A DNA stretch of 64,000 nt from Hemibagrus wyckioides (GCF_019097595.1 NC_080716.1:9535401-9599400); one strand, 5' to 3'. Numbered from the stretch's first letter, positions 23,733 through 36,438 are shown. Notes: generated by a model not told the origin, from the sequence alone. Numbers and translations: made by a program.

Positions 23733-24829
23733 CGGCTGGAATGGAAGCTTGTTTTCTCAGTCAGACTTACCAAGTTGAACTTCACAGAGGAATGTTTCAG
23801 TTCGTTTGCTCATGTGTTTGCATTTCATGCAGTGATGCACAAGAGGGAGATGGGATTTGTCTATTTCTTTGCCAGCAAGCAAGTTCTTCCCCATCTTCCT
23901 TCTCTTGAGAGTTTTGTTTTTGTAATTATTATTGTGCTATCAGATGATCAGATCAGATCAGACCACAAAGATGTGAGAAAATCTCTCTTTTTGCTCATTG
24001 GCCAGACACAGCTGCTACTATACAGTAAAGTCCAGGAACAGCAGAAATAGCACATACAGTAACCCGTGACAGTTCTGCAGTGTCACCAGAGCAGCTGCAG
24101 GCATGTTACAGGCTGGTTGAAAAACTTAGTTTAGTGTTAAATCAACCAAAAGCCAGGCGTCTGTGTTCTTGGGGGCCTGAGGTTTGCTCAGGAGTGCAAT
24201 GATAGGATCAGAGTCACAGGGCAACCTGGGGCTGTGAGAACAGGACTGAAGTGACCTCCACCTTCTCACACAGGCTTCTTAGATTCTGTGGTGTGAGGAC
24301 TTCAACCTAGAAAAGAGCAAGAGAAGCACATGTGCAGGTGAAAATGGAGTTCACACTCAGTGTGTGTCTAATACATGATATATATTTTGGAGTGAAATAA
24401 AATAACACAAGGTTTAGAGTTAGGTATGTCCTGCTCTGTTTCTTTCTAAATTCATAAATTATATCTAGAGGGTACAAAGAAATGTAGTGTATGGCCAACT
24501 TTATATAGTTATGTCATCTATAATGAGGACTTTATCCTCTGCACAGAATGTTTAACACTAGGAAGCTGGAATTGTGGCACATTTGACACAATGGAGGATT
24601 ACAGAATGCTGACATAGGGCTTGCAAACAACTGCAGAAAAATTTACTCATGTTATCCTTCATGCAGGTTTGAGACCCATTATCAATCTCGTAGGCAAAGG
24701 AAATTGAACCCTATTTTTTTCTTTTTCCGTTTTGTTTTGCACTAGAAAACATGCTCATGCTTTTAATGTGTGCTCAAGGTATGTCTAACCTCAGGGGGTC
24801 TTTCTCCTATAGGGTTCTGGCCTACTGTG

Positions 24830-25180
24830 TGTTAATAATATTCTGTCGATAGTGTGACGTGATGAGCGGGCCTGTCTGCTCTGGACTGTCCTGCCCTGTC
24901 CTCACACATCCATCAACCCAGGGCTCTATGTCAATAACCAAAGCCCATGCTAATGGTGGCATTTAAGCAGTGGCCCTGACAAATGAACCAGCGCTGTTCT
25001 ACAAGGGTTAAATATTCATCATGCTCATCGAATAGTGGAGGTTCTGTCTGCATGTGCTGCACTGGCCTCGTGATGGTGATTCGCCTCTGGATGTGTCGCT
25101 GGAGCTCAGAGCTCTGCACACTACATCGCTCACTCTGACCCCTGTATCGCCCCGGAGCACTGGGGTTAAACATACTGTCT
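24830..25180. promoter_or_regulatory. Candidate enhancer in intron 2
   Basis: Some 350 bases without simple repeats, with TGTCAATAACC, CATGCTAATGG, AAATATTCATCATGC and CpG words late in the block. No plausible coding frame runs through it. Confidence 0.3.
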
Positions 25181-25623
25181 GCTTATGGCAAGACAAATGT
25201 GATACAGGGCTTTTTTTCTTCTTGTGTCCCTTTTAAAGGTGATCTTCTTGAAGGCAGCATGTAAACACCCACGTAGATGCTTGCCCTTGTGATCTGACTG
25301 AAGGGTTTTTTACAGTCCAGGACCTCAGCTTGCTTCAGTACATGGTGCATGTCTGTGTGTGCAACGTGAAAGCCCCCGGCTTTCTTCTGACCACCATTCC
25401 ACTCGATTTCAGTGCCCCCACCTCAGCTTGTCTCTCTTCCCTTCCTCCTTTTCTCCTTCTTTCTTATTCAAACTGTCCATCAGTAGCCTTATAAATAATT
25501 CATTGCTCTCTCCCCGATGCCTTGTCACCTTGCCTTCTTATTTGCCACCTTGTCTCCCTCCTCTCACTTCCCCTGCACTGGCCGCAGCGTAGCGGAACAC
25601 CCCAGGAGCCGACGAGCCTCAGA

Positions 25624-25651
25624 CCACACACACACACACACACACACACAC
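25624..25651. repeat. (CA)n microsatellite
   Basis: About 13 CA units followed by a CT-rich stretch. Confidence 0.95.
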
Positions 25652-26551
25652 TATCTCTCCCTCTCTCTTTCTTTCTCCTGCTCCTCCTCTCTCACCCCGG
25701 TACACCCCTGGCCCAGTCAATGGTCATTGAATCAGAAAGAGCTTCCTCTCTGTTCTCCGTTTATACCTCGCTAATTAATAGTTTGTCCTTTTAAACCGTC
25801 CCGTTCCTTTTAGGTCGGTGCAGTCGCTGGAAACGCTTTGGCAAAACCCAGACAAGGAACTGTGCATACCTCCCTCTCACAGACTTTGTCTTTTCTTTCC
25901 TTCTCCTAAGATTGAAAGGCAGAGATTTTATGTAAAAAAAAAATTTCAATGTTAGCCAGTGCTGGGTAGCTTCCGCTTTTAACTTTCTCTTGAGTTTTGA
26001 TTTAATATGGTCTGTTACATAGATGAGAGCAATCAAATGACATGGGTCTCAAGAGAGCTGTGCAGAGGGCAAAGCTGGCATAAGAGCATGAAACATGCTT
26101 CAGCTCAGGACAGGAACAGGCCTTGACCTGGGTTTCGACATCCCTGCTACAGAGACAGAGAAATGCAGCTTGTCTTCTTCTTTCTGTGTGTTCTTTACTA
26201 ATTCAAATCTGATGTGTATGTTTTGTGAAGCAAAAAAACTACCAGCATAGAAAAATTATATGCTATTCTAACCTATTCATTATTTGAGTGCAATACAAAT
26301 AAATTTCAGTAGGGCAAAGAAATAATTATGACAAATGCTTTTTTTCTTCTTGGGTTATGTTTAGGGAATTGCCGATATTGAAGGCAGATTATTATGATCA
26401 ATTCAAAGAAATTCTTATGATAAAAAAGCAGGAAGCTCACTCATGCATGGTGTGTGTGTGTGTGAGTGAACAGATATTGGAATTCAGCAAAGAGTGTTGT
26501 ATTCATGAGCAACAGCCCTTTGGAGACTTTCAGTCCATACAGAGTAAACAT

Positions 26552-26552
<1 letters not shown>

Positions 26553-26591
<39 letters not shown>

Positions 26592-26629
26592 CCTCTCTCT
26601 CTCTTTACACACACACACACACACACACT
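26553..26629. repeat. (CT)n(CA)n compound microsatellite
   Basis: CT array with small interruptions to 26,605, then eleven CA units. Confidence 0.96.
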
Positions 26630-26689
26630 GTCTGCACAGAGCTGTCTTGAGCAGTGAGGGCTCTGTCTGTTGCACGATTAATACGTATC

Positions 26690-26870
26690 AAAAAATGTCC
26701 CCTCCACTTTCGCAGGCTGCTCTCCACTGGACTGCAGAATCAGCAGCGGCTCCTCAGCCCAATGAGAAAAAGATCAATCAGGCAGCTCTGTGATGAATTA
26801 GAGACATCAGCAGCCAGAAGGGAGGCAAGATCCAGCTGGCAGAGTTCAGGAATATAGGGCTAGGCCATCG
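26690..26870. promoter_or_regulatory. Candidate enhancer in intron 2
   Basis: Complex sequence bracketed by CA arrays. It contains CCCAATGAG, GATCAATCAGG and GATGAATTAGAG. A 60-odd-codon open frame here has no recognisable product, so I treat the block as non-coding. Confidence 0.25.
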
Positions 26871-26883
26871 TCATACACTCCCA

Positions 26884-26918
26884 ACACACACACACCCTCC
26901 CACACACACACACACACA
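26884..26918. repeat. (CA)n microsatellite, interrupted
   Basis: Two CA runs split by CCCTCCC. Confidence 0.93.
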
Positions 26919-27170
26919 GTGATTGTTTCTATGTACTCATATTCACTTAAAAATAAGGCTAGATGACAGAGTTTATACTTATATATGTTTATCACGTCTT
27001 AGGTCTTGGATATTTCTTTAGTTACATTCAAGACATACATTTCAGGATAAAATGTCTTAGCCTTCAATACCCTTGCTCTTCACATAGGGTGATTTTTGCT
27101 TTTAACTCCAATTTTTTGTATGGTTTGCTTTGGTTTCATACTGTTCTGGCTGAATGTACTACATCCACTA

Positions 27171-27194
27171 TCTCTCTCTGTCTCTCTCTCTCTC

Positions 27195-27233
<39 letters not shown>
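27171..27233. repeat. (CT)n microsatellite
   Basis: About 30 CT units with two single-base interruptions. Confidence 0.97.
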
Positions 27234-27235
<2 letters not shown>

Positions 27236-27599
27236 CGATAAATTCATTGTAACAATGACAGCTCCCAGTTCCTGGGCCACCCGCCTCATCTCACGGTGAC
27301 TCAAGTGACAGCTTTAAGGCTTGTTTTATTTAAGGCCGCCTGTAATTACACGAGTTTTTTAGCATATGTACGGAGAGAGATATGATTCATCTGCCAAGTG
27401 GGAGCTGGTAAAACAGAGAGGGAGGGCGAGGGAGAAGAGATACGCTTCAGCAAATAAAAAAGGAGCATGTGTTGCTACAAAACGTTTCCCTTATTATGTC
27501 TCATTAGAGGCAGAGCCAAGATAAGGGTAACACAGGCTGTGAATGAGATCTATTGCCTCGTGAGCTGAAAGCCTGTGACTGAAGAAAAGCCGATATCTC

Positions 27600-28040
27600 C
27601 AACCCAGTGTGGGGGGCCGTTATTGTACACGTTTGAACCGGGGCAAGAAAAATGGCTGCCCTCTTTTCCGGTTCGACCCTGCGGTGTGAGAGAGAACAGA
27701 TAGTGCTTAGCAATAGCGAAGGCCCCCGTGCTAATTGGAGGTGCTTTTATCGGGAAGATGTGTGGCGAGTTGGGTGAAAAAACTGACAAGCCCGTTAATC
27801 CAGGCCTATTGTTGGCGCTACGGGAGAGCCGTGTTGGACAAATCACCCGGGGAGAGTGCCATAAAACTGTGCCTCGGCCACGCAGGGTAATGGGTTATGA
27901 GCTACAGCGCCACTCACCACGCGAAGGAAAGCCACCATCTCCCTGCCGAATAAATCAACAGCAATTAGGCGCGTGCACTCACGCGGGAGGCGCGAATAAT
28001 CATTAGCTGTAATTATCTGGAGTGCTAAATTACTACCTGT
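27600..28040. promoter_or_regulatory. Candidate enhancer, CpG-retaining and homeodomain-rich
   Basis: A 440-base block with many intact CpGs (CCGTTATTG, TTATCGGG, GGCGCTACGG, CACCCGGGG, GGCGCGTGC). It ends in AATAATCATTAGCTGTAATT and CTAAATTAC. No simple repeats interrupt it. It is one of the strongest non-coding candidates in the window by composition. Confidence 0.4.
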
Positions 28041-29950
28041 AGTCTGTGTTTGGTAACCGAGGAAGAGAGAGGTGATCTGAAGAGAAGCTACCGATGGTGG
28101 CTGTTATAACACTTCATTTCCAGTTTCTTTATGACACCAACAGGTGATTTCTAATGTCTGATTATATATGATCCTGTTTAATCATTTACTACAGAAGTTG
28201 ATATGAACTGTTTGAGAATCCGCTCACAGAGACACGTGGCTACGAGCACACAACACAGTGTTTTAGGTTGGAGTTTCTGTCTGAAGATCATAGTAAGATA
28301 TTGGAAAGCATTGTTAGATGGAGTAGGCCAGGCAGAGACATACATCTGTTATTCTGTTTGTTACACTGAGACCAGCAGGAAAGCCTCTTATACATTCAGA
28401 ATCTCGTTTTGTTTCATCGTCACCATATCAGAGCCTTTGGTTCATGGGATGAAGCTGCATAAGTAGCAGCACCCGTGTTATACACTTAGCCTACTGACTA
28501 TACACATTCGATTAGTGCATGTGAAACCCCTGAAGCATGTGCACAAACCTGAGCTCTGACAAACAACTCGTTGGCCAAATGATTTAAAAGGGTGGCCTTC
28601 TGCCACCTGGTAATTTGGTGAAATTAAAGCTTAATCAAGCATAGTGGAGGACAACTCGTGAATAATTTAGCAGGGCGGAGAGACAGAGAGCTCGAGGGAC
28701 ACCAGAGAAAGAGAGACAGATCCAGTGAGTTGAAACTGTGAAGAGATCACGCCTGCTCTGCTGGGTCCTTTTTTTTCCTGCCTTTGGAATCGATGGATCT
28801 GACATCTCGTCACAAGCACTGGTGGAATTAATACTCAGATTCAGAGTGAATGAAACAAGGGCACTAAGTGGCTCGTTTTTCCAGTACTACAGCTGAAGAT
28901 GGCACAGATTTATGCATTTCCTAACAATGAATGGATCCAATACAGCTCCAAAAATACGAGAGAGAGAGAGAGAGAGAGAATACGTAAACACAGGGCAGGC
29001 CAAGAGTGACAGTCACGAGGACAGGATTTGATTTTCGCTGCTTAATAACTGCTTATATTTCCAAGCGATTTTCAGGTGCAACCACTTTGCCTGTATAACT
29101 TTTAATATCTTGTTTCAATTTCCCCCGCTTTGATTTATTTCTCGTCTCTGCAAAGTGTTTCATTAACACAAAAGCCATTAGTCATTTGTAATGAAACACA
29201 TATTTGCACTTTTTTTTTCTTTCTTTCTTTTTTTTTACAAATTGAATTTTTAATCGGGCAATGATGGGATGGATAAAGTAAACACTATTTGTCTTTGAGC
29301 TCTTTGCAGACGGGCAAGGTGAGATAGCCCCTGGGTCAGAATTAAGATAGAGTCCTGCGGGTAGGAAAATGATCATTATTTGGCGATACAGAAGTGACAA
29401 AAGGACAAAAGGACAGAATGACATCACTTTGTCCTTAAGATGGACTTGTGCTTGTTAGTAATGATCAGCTTATCTCTCTGTAAGTTAGAGTCAAGTATGT
29501 CTTGGCTGGATGTGCAGCATGGTTGTGGTTTTCCCCTCTTCATGGACCCCTCTCTCTCTCTTCTGCTCTCTCTCTCTACCTCTCTCTCTTTCTCTTTCTG
29601 TTCGACCCCGTACTTGGGCAAAAGTGCTAGAATGAACTGCAGGCTCCGGGCGAGAGTGTGAGAGTTGGGAGGCCTCTAATGGAAATGAACGCCGCGCCGC
29701 GTCGCGCCTTTTGTGGCGGCCCGCGGACTCAGATTTTATTAAGTACTCTTTAGAGAGAGAGGGAAACACAAGAGGGGAAAAGTCACTGCACCGCATGTTA
29801 ATTAGGGACGCTGGAGGAGCTGGCGAAGAGAGGAGAGTTTGTTAGAGGAGAAAAGGGAAAGGGGGGGGGGGCTTTGTCCACTGCGCTTTTAAGAGGAGGG
29901 GAAGACTTTTTGCGTGCAAACAAAAAACAGATTTGCTCGACTGGGCTTTC

Positions 29951-29963
29951 AGAGGGAGAGAGC

Positions 29964-29996
<33 letters not shown>

Positions 29997-29997
29997 T
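29951..29997. repeat. (GA)n microsatellite
   Basis: Imperfect at the 5' end, then about 14 perfect GA units. Confidence 0.95.
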
Positions 29998-30263
29998 TGT
30001 TTCACCATGTGCTTACCTCACTGGCCCCTAAGACACTTTGTCACTCAGTGCACACACATCCTGCTTACATCACATCACATTTAAATAGAGAGACTTGATG
30101 TCCATTCAGTGAAGTACAGATGCCAGAATGTGACATACCATTATTCTGTATTAAAGCTCTTGCACAGCCTTGCTCACTTTGCCAACTTTAGCGCCTCAGA
30201 TGGAGCTCAAATCACTTTTTGGAGCTGGTCTGGGTAAAGAGGTTGCTGAGTGTATTATGTTTT

Positions 30264-30286
30264 TGTGTGTGTGTGTGTGTGTGTGT
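30264..30286. repeat. (GT)n microsatellite
   Basis: Eleven GT units. A similar array lies at 30,465-30,486. Confidence 0.95.
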
Positions 30287-30798
30287 CTGTGAGGTGTTTT
30301 GGGGGTCGGGGTGAGCTGGTGGGCGAGCAGCAGGGAGGACGGAGGGGGTGGCTCTAGACTGAAGGGCTGAAAGGGAGTGTGATGGCTGTTCAATGGCACC
30401 ACCCAGCCTGCCGTGAAATCAGAGAGCTCGGCCAACAAGCCAGCCCCTGCCACAGCTCTGCTCGGTGTGTGTGTGTGTGTGTGTGTTTATGTCTCACAGG
30501 GGGTCGAAAGGGAGAAAGCAGTCATGCAACATGGTCCCACTCTCCTCCACCCTCTCCACTCTCATCACTCTCTCCATCCACTTTCCCTGTTTCCTCCTCC
30601 TCCATGGCGAACACGCAGATCGCGTACTGTAAAACTACAGCGAGTGGCCTTGCTGAGCAGTTTAAAAGTAGTTAGAGGTAGATTGTGGACATGCTTTACT
30701 GATCAGGCCACGAGGTGCTTTAATCTGGTAATGGCTACCGTTCAGGGTGCTTTTAAAACCTTTCGCGCACTCATCCATTAAAAGCTGTTTTGTTTACC

Positions 30799-30802
<4 letters not shown>

Positions 30803-30841
<39 letters not shown>
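30803..30841. repeat. (CT)n microsatellite
   Basis: Nineteen CT units. Confidence 0.97.
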
Positions 30842-30844
<3 letters not shown>

Positions 30845-32291
30845 CACCTTGTTGCCAGCTGTTCATAATGAAGTTTACTGTTTACAACAGCAGTTCTTTG
30901 GGGTGGGACACACACATAAAGTTCTTAGCGTTTGTATCAGTCAGCGTCTGCTTTTTTTTCTCTAGCCCATTCCCCTGACTTTACAACTCTCTACTCATAA
31001 TCAGCATGGGGCTCTTGGATGTTTGAGTTTATGAGAGACTCTGTCTGAGCGCAAGTGCTAATTTTCCATGGGCACAGCAAAGGAAAGTGAGAAGGAGAGG
31101 CAGAGTGCGTGGCGGTGGGGGGTCCTGTCAATTCGGGTTAACTCAGGCCAGGATGAAGATCCTGGGAGGTCAAGAGACTAGCAGTGACACCCCTTCTCAC
31201 TCTCCCCTTCCCCCTGTCCCAGGCCATCCTCCGTTCTCACCCATTAACTGTATTGTTCAGCCTGAGAAATTTAGTGCTGGGCAAACGCTCTTGCTCTGTG
31301 AGGCACCTTGGTTTCTTCCCCAAATGCTCACTTCATCACGCAGCTCATTGCAGAAGTGGAAAATGGAGTACTGTGCCATTTAACGGGCAGATAATGTCAT
31401 CCCTTTATTTGGAGGGGGGGAGGTGTGGTTAACAACTCTTGGGAAACAATTTCTCTGCCTAAGACTTTGGTTGTAGGTTCGATTATCTAAGCACACATGC
31501 TTGCCTCAGGATCATAAACCTAAAATGTGCAGAATTCTTGGCCCACATAAAGAAATGTATCACGTTAGCTTATATTTAAACTGTTAAGAGTTGTAATAAA
31601 AATAATATTTTAAATTAAAAACACTCAATATTTTATTAGCTGCTTAGGAAAACATTTAGGCCTGAAGATCAAAGAGAACATTTTGCACAGCATTTTCATA
31701 AAACTAAAAAGAACTGCTTGCAAATGATGTGCTGTGGGTTTTACGGATCAGCAACGTGTCCCTGAACCCAGGGTCTAAAGATAGATGGCTCTAAAAGTAA
31801 GTCCTGCAATCAAATGTGAGAGATAAATCCAGTCTATGCACATAATAAAAAAAGTTCCATCTTGTTTCCAGTGCGGTCATTTTGTCCTCCGGCTGCTTTG
31901 ATCGAACGTTGCTCCAAGCTCTTAACGCCAACATTAGTTCCTCGAATTTAGCTTCACACTATAAAACACAGTGCGAAAGTGTGTGTCCGCCCCACTTCCA
32001 CTCGTTAACCTTGGGTGATACCTGCTCGAATTGGGCCATAAAGTTGTAGTTTTAATGGACACAAATCAACGCCTTGCCGTGAGTTCATTTAATTAAACTG
32101 TTCGGCATCTGTCCAGTACTGGAGCTGATATCTCACATTGATTTTACTTTATGGTTGCAAAAAGTCATTAATCGTTGGGTTTTTAAAATATTTGTTACTG
32201 TGGGTAATAAATGACGTTCGGAAAGTTCATCGTTAGGTTTGAAACTCATGGTATAGCTTTATACATGCCTCTTATTATGGGTTTGCTTTTG

Positions 32292-32327
32292 TACAACATA
32301 TTTGATATAATAATAATAATAATAATA

Positions 32328-32426
<99 letters not shown>

Positions 32427-32439
32427 CAAATATGTTGTA
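32292..32439. repeat. AAT/ATT foldback with unique 19-base inverted ends
   Basis: TACAACATATTTGATATAA (32,292-32,310) is the exact reverse complement of the sequence at 32,421-32,439. Between them a TAA array (one AGT interruption) switches to ATT near 32,368. The whole unit is a nearly perfect palindrome of 148 bases. I see no clear target-site duplication. Confidence 0.9.
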
Positions 32440-32841
32440 GTAATGGCACCAATCTAATATTCAAGGATATTTATAAGGCCAAAATAAGTAAAAATTATAG
32501 ATCAGATTTTAGGAGAAAAAATTATCATTTGATGTAATCCTAAAACAAATTGAAAATTTTGGAATTGGGGTTGAAAAATATTTATTTAAATTCTAAATGC
32601 AAAGAGACCTGAGCTTTTTTTTTTTTTTTTGTGGCACTGTTATTTTTATTATACTGATACTTTACTGATGTACTTTATTATATTTGTAAATGTAAGTGCT
32701 TTAAAGCTGCAGTTTTGTGCAAGTCATTTTGTCATATTTTCTGGATTTGTTTAAGTGCTATAGCTATAAATCATTTGAAATCACTTGAAAAGAATAGGGT
32801 GGTTTTCGATATCATCTAATGGCGATGATGATGTTGATGAT

Positions 32842-32842
<1 letters not shown>

Positions 32843-32890
<48 letters not shown>

Positions 32891-32927
32891 TAATAAATAG
32901 ATAGCTAAATAAATAAATAGATAAATA

Positions 32928-32967
<40 letters not shown>
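32843..32967. repeat. Facing (AAT)n and (ATT)n arrays
   Basis: An AAT array to about 32,895 and an ATT array from 32,929 flank about 35 bases of AAAT/GATA-like sequence. This is a second foldback-capable structure about 400 bases after the first. Confidence 0.93.
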
Positions 32968-32999
32968 TAAAAAAGTCAAACTCCTGGCACGGTGAATGG

Positions 33000-33250
33000 T
33001 TCTATAATATTTCTGTGACTCATCTCAATATAGAACAAAAGCTCCCTCATTAACATCCACGTGAATTAAGCTTAATGCTAATGAATATGACTAGAGCGCC
33101 ATGCCGAAATGAAGCAGACCCGGGGTAGAAGATTACTAATGCACAATTATCTCATGCTAATTGGTGTTTATGAATAAAGAAAAGCGCTTTAATTAATTGA
33201 CATGGGTCGCGTGTGGATGAACCGGGCGCTCGCTCGCGCTCTGGCGTGTG
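33000..33250. promoter_or_regulatory. Candidate enhancer, homeodomain cluster
   Basis: Contains a CACGTG E-box at 33,058-33,063, the palindrome ATTAAGCTTAAT at 33,065-33,076, GCTAATGAAT, ACTAATGCACAATTAT, CATGCTAATTGG and TTTAATTAATTGACA (near 33,188), all within 150 bases. It sits between an ATT array and a GT tract. Confidence 0.42.
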
Positions 33251-34198
33251 TGTGTGTGTGTGAAATTCTTTTCAAGTAAAATGTTCCTTTTAAAAATGCT
33301 GATAATATGCGCTTTTTATTCGTTTTCAGAACTTTTTTTTTAAGAATAGTTCATACCTACTTAACTATTCATCATAAAATACTTTAAGAAATTACAAAAA
33401 ATAAAAAATAACACAGACTGAAGAATACCAGTACTAAAAAATGTATACAACAATGTATAGGTTCACTTGTAAATTGTGCGCAAATAATGCGCTTTGTGCG
33501 CAAAAAAGGTTGACTGCGTTTATTTCAAGATGAGAATTCATTTTATTAAATAATTTTGCATGGTTTTTTTTTGGTTCACTTTAATTCAGTGCATGTAAAG
33601 GGAGTAAAATATAGTAAAATATCCAAATAGCACAAAAAAGCATTGATGGATGTAGAAGTTTTATCCAATTACGCAATAAAGGATATTTCCTCACGTGTAA
33701 ACTGTATTTTTTTCAGCTCTTTATTTCACATGTATTTGTTTATGGTCTTTTTTTTTTAAGTTACAGATTGCTTTTTGGCCGCTTAGTGAAGAAAGAGAAA
33801 AGCTGCGCTAAAGACACTCATCCATTTCAAATCACAGATGGTCTTTTGAAAGGCCAGTCTCTTGTGTTTGTGCTGGCTGGGGGGGGCGGTGGCTAGTGGG
33901 CTCCTCTTTCTCCGTGTCCTTGCATTTTGCTCTTCGGTGTTTCTTTGTGTCTAACTTTCTTTTTTTCCAGCGCTTTTGTAAAAAGTCGTCCCCTCCCTCC
34001 ATCCCTCCATCTCTCCCTCCTGCCTTCTTTAGCTCATCTGCCCCGTTTTTCACCCTCCAGCTCCTCTGAGCTCTGCTACTCCGGCTGCGCTTCTTCTCCG
34101 CGCAGACACATTAGCATCAAGCACAACTGCCTTTCCAATCTACTGTTTATACGCGTAAAAGATCTTTAAAAAATGATGGAAGCACTGTTCTGATATTA

Positions 34199-34233
<35 letters not shown>
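34199..34233. repeat. (AAAT)n microsatellite
   Basis: About eight to nine perfect tetramers. Confidence 0.96.
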
Positions 34234-34291
34234 GATCACGAGAAGTACGGAAAAAAGAGAAATTGCGACAAAAGCTTACTTACCAAACAAG

Positions 34292-34306
34292 TATTTATTT
34301 ATTTAT

Positions 34307-34386
<80 letters not shown>
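34292..34386. repeat. (TTTA)n(ATCT)n compound microsatellite
   Basis: Four to five TTTA units run into about 19 ATCT units (GATA on the other strand). Confidence 0.97.
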
Positions 34387-34484
34387 TAAATCGTTTCTTT
34401 TTTGTTTGTTAATTGCCAATAATTGAAGTTTTATTTTAGTTTTTTATTTTCTTGCCATCATATTGACCTTCTGAAATAATTAAG

Positions 34485-34587
<103 letters not shown>

Positions 34588-36414
34588 GTGGTTTTAATGA
34601 TAGTTGTCTTAAATACTGAAGCCATTTTTTGTCTATATTTTGTATATATTATTTATATTTTATTTTCCCTAAGATAAATCTATTATTATATTTGAGCAAA
34701 AAGCAAACTTGTAGTCTATTAGATCCCTGGTGAGAGTAGCTTGATAAATTCTGTAATAAAACGCAACCCTGTGCACCTGTACTACCTTTCCTAATGTTTT
34801 TTTTTTTTTACCCCCTTGTTTGAAAATGAACTTTGCTCATGAAATTTATTCATAACCTGCTTAATATTTAACCCCTGGATTCATTTGGTCTAGTACTCTA
34901 AAAAAAAAAAAGACCCCCCCCCCAACACCCTTAATGTTATTTGGGATGTAACTTTAAGGGAATACTGTCTTTTGTTTCATAACCTACTGCATTTTGTCAA
35001 ATGGCACATTTGCTGCTCAGGAGAAATTTTGAAGGTTAAAGTCGGGTCATGTTGAGTTGTCTAATAGCTGCTGGTGGCTTTCGCCTGGAAATGAGTCATT
35101 GGTGTAAGGATTTGCTGTTGGAATAGAGTTTTAAGGCAGCACTGTGGGCATGGGTTAGATAAACGAAATCATTCAATGCTCAATCCCTCCCTCTTCCTCT
35201 GTCTCTGTCTCTCTCTCTCCTTCTGCTGTCCTAGATGTAATAAACTTCATGCCTGTCTCTGTCAGTGGCAAGTTCTGGCTTACTTAAGCCCAAGTCACTG
35301 CTCTTTTTATGGAAGCCCCTTTTCAGTGCATTGTTGGGGAGTATAACCATGTTAATGTCTTGTACCGTAAAAATTGGTGCTGCCATGCTTATTAGGTGCG
35401 TAGCAGGACTACAGGGCAGCCAAGAAGAGATGAAGCCCACACTACAAAGGGGCGGCAGAGGCGGCCGCCGGCATCAAATGCAGCGATAATTGCATTGCTG
35501 TGAAGGGTTAGGCTTTTCGCCCTTCTCTCCATTTTTTTCTCCCTGCCTTTTTTTTTTGGTGAGTGCGATTTGTCTCTTAAGCCAGCGTGACGTCTCGGAC
35601 GCGGCTGCAGAATGTGCAGAGCAAATTGGAGGTTGAGCGTGAACAATGCAACATGGAACACTGCTGTGGCGTTCTTTAGGGAAGGAGGGGAAAAAACACC
35701 CCTACTAGATGAAGAGGAATAGCGACAGACAGAGAAAGTGGAGCTGAAAAATAGTTTATTCTAATAAATATGTCTTTTATCAAATTCTTTCAGTAGTAAA
35801 CATTCCAAATGACTTCCCTCTTTTCTAAATCCACTGTGCCATAGTCTTTGGAGTTTACTTTTACAGAAAAAAAAACAACAAAAACAAAGTTCCGCAGCTG
35901 TGCAGCCATGCCGAGCTGATGCAGAAACAGGCTGTGATTGTGAATATATCGTTGGCTGAAAGTAAACAGATTAGGCGAGAGGAAGCTTAGCTATTTGGGG
36001 CCTCTTTTTGATGTTGAAGAGCCTAATTTGATTTTTTCACCTCCTATTGTTTCAATGTTTTGCTCCTCTAATCCACTTTAAAGTTGAAACAGCTTTCATC
36101 CTAGCAGGGGGGTGAAGAGGGGGTGAAGAGGGGAGAAAGGTTTGTCACAGGCTACTGTTCTCTTTCTCCTCTTTTTCCAACTTACACTAGCAAAAAAGGA
36201 GAGATGTAGAGACAGTGTTTGATAGGCAAAGCACTTTTGACACATTTCTGCTGAGACCGTAATTTGTGCTGCTGATGTCTGAAGATGTACAGGAGAAGGA
36301 GAAGCACAGACACAGGAACGAAGGATAGCAGTAGTAAGATCTAGAATTTGCCAGCAGTGAAATGATCAGCCTGATGGTGCCGCTTTAGCATGCCCTCCTC
36401 AGTGACCCTGAAAG

Positions 36415-36438
36415 CACACACACACACACACACACACA
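36415..36438. repeat. (CA)n microsatellite
   Basis: Twelve CA units. Confidence 0.95.

Larger units (their letters stand above)
15393..24800 (+). other. rnf220 intron 2, first part
   Basis: Begins at the exon 2 donor. It is dominated by CA/GT and CT/GA microsatellites between 15.9 and 21.8 kb. Islands of complex sequence stand out at 16,890-17,110, 20,925-21,075 and 21,870-22,060. The 22,560-23,160 segment is also complex and carries a chance-looking 164-codon minus-strand frame. No exon is recognised. Confidence 0.6.
24801..33300 (+). other. rnf220 intron 2, second part
   Basis: Complex islands at 24,830-25,180, 26,690-26,870, 27,600-28,040 and 33,000-33,250 are separated by CT/GA tracts and the AAT/ATT arrays near 32.3 and 32.9 kb. 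A very GC-rich 80-base patch lies near 29.68 kb. A small perfect hairpin (GGTGGC, 5-base loop, GCCACC) occurs at 28,591-28,607. No exon is recognised. Confidence 0.6.

Noticed and set aside
32211..32537. 108-codon frame with poly-Ile and poly-Leu
   Set aside because: Product of the AAT/ATT foldback array, not a membrane protein.
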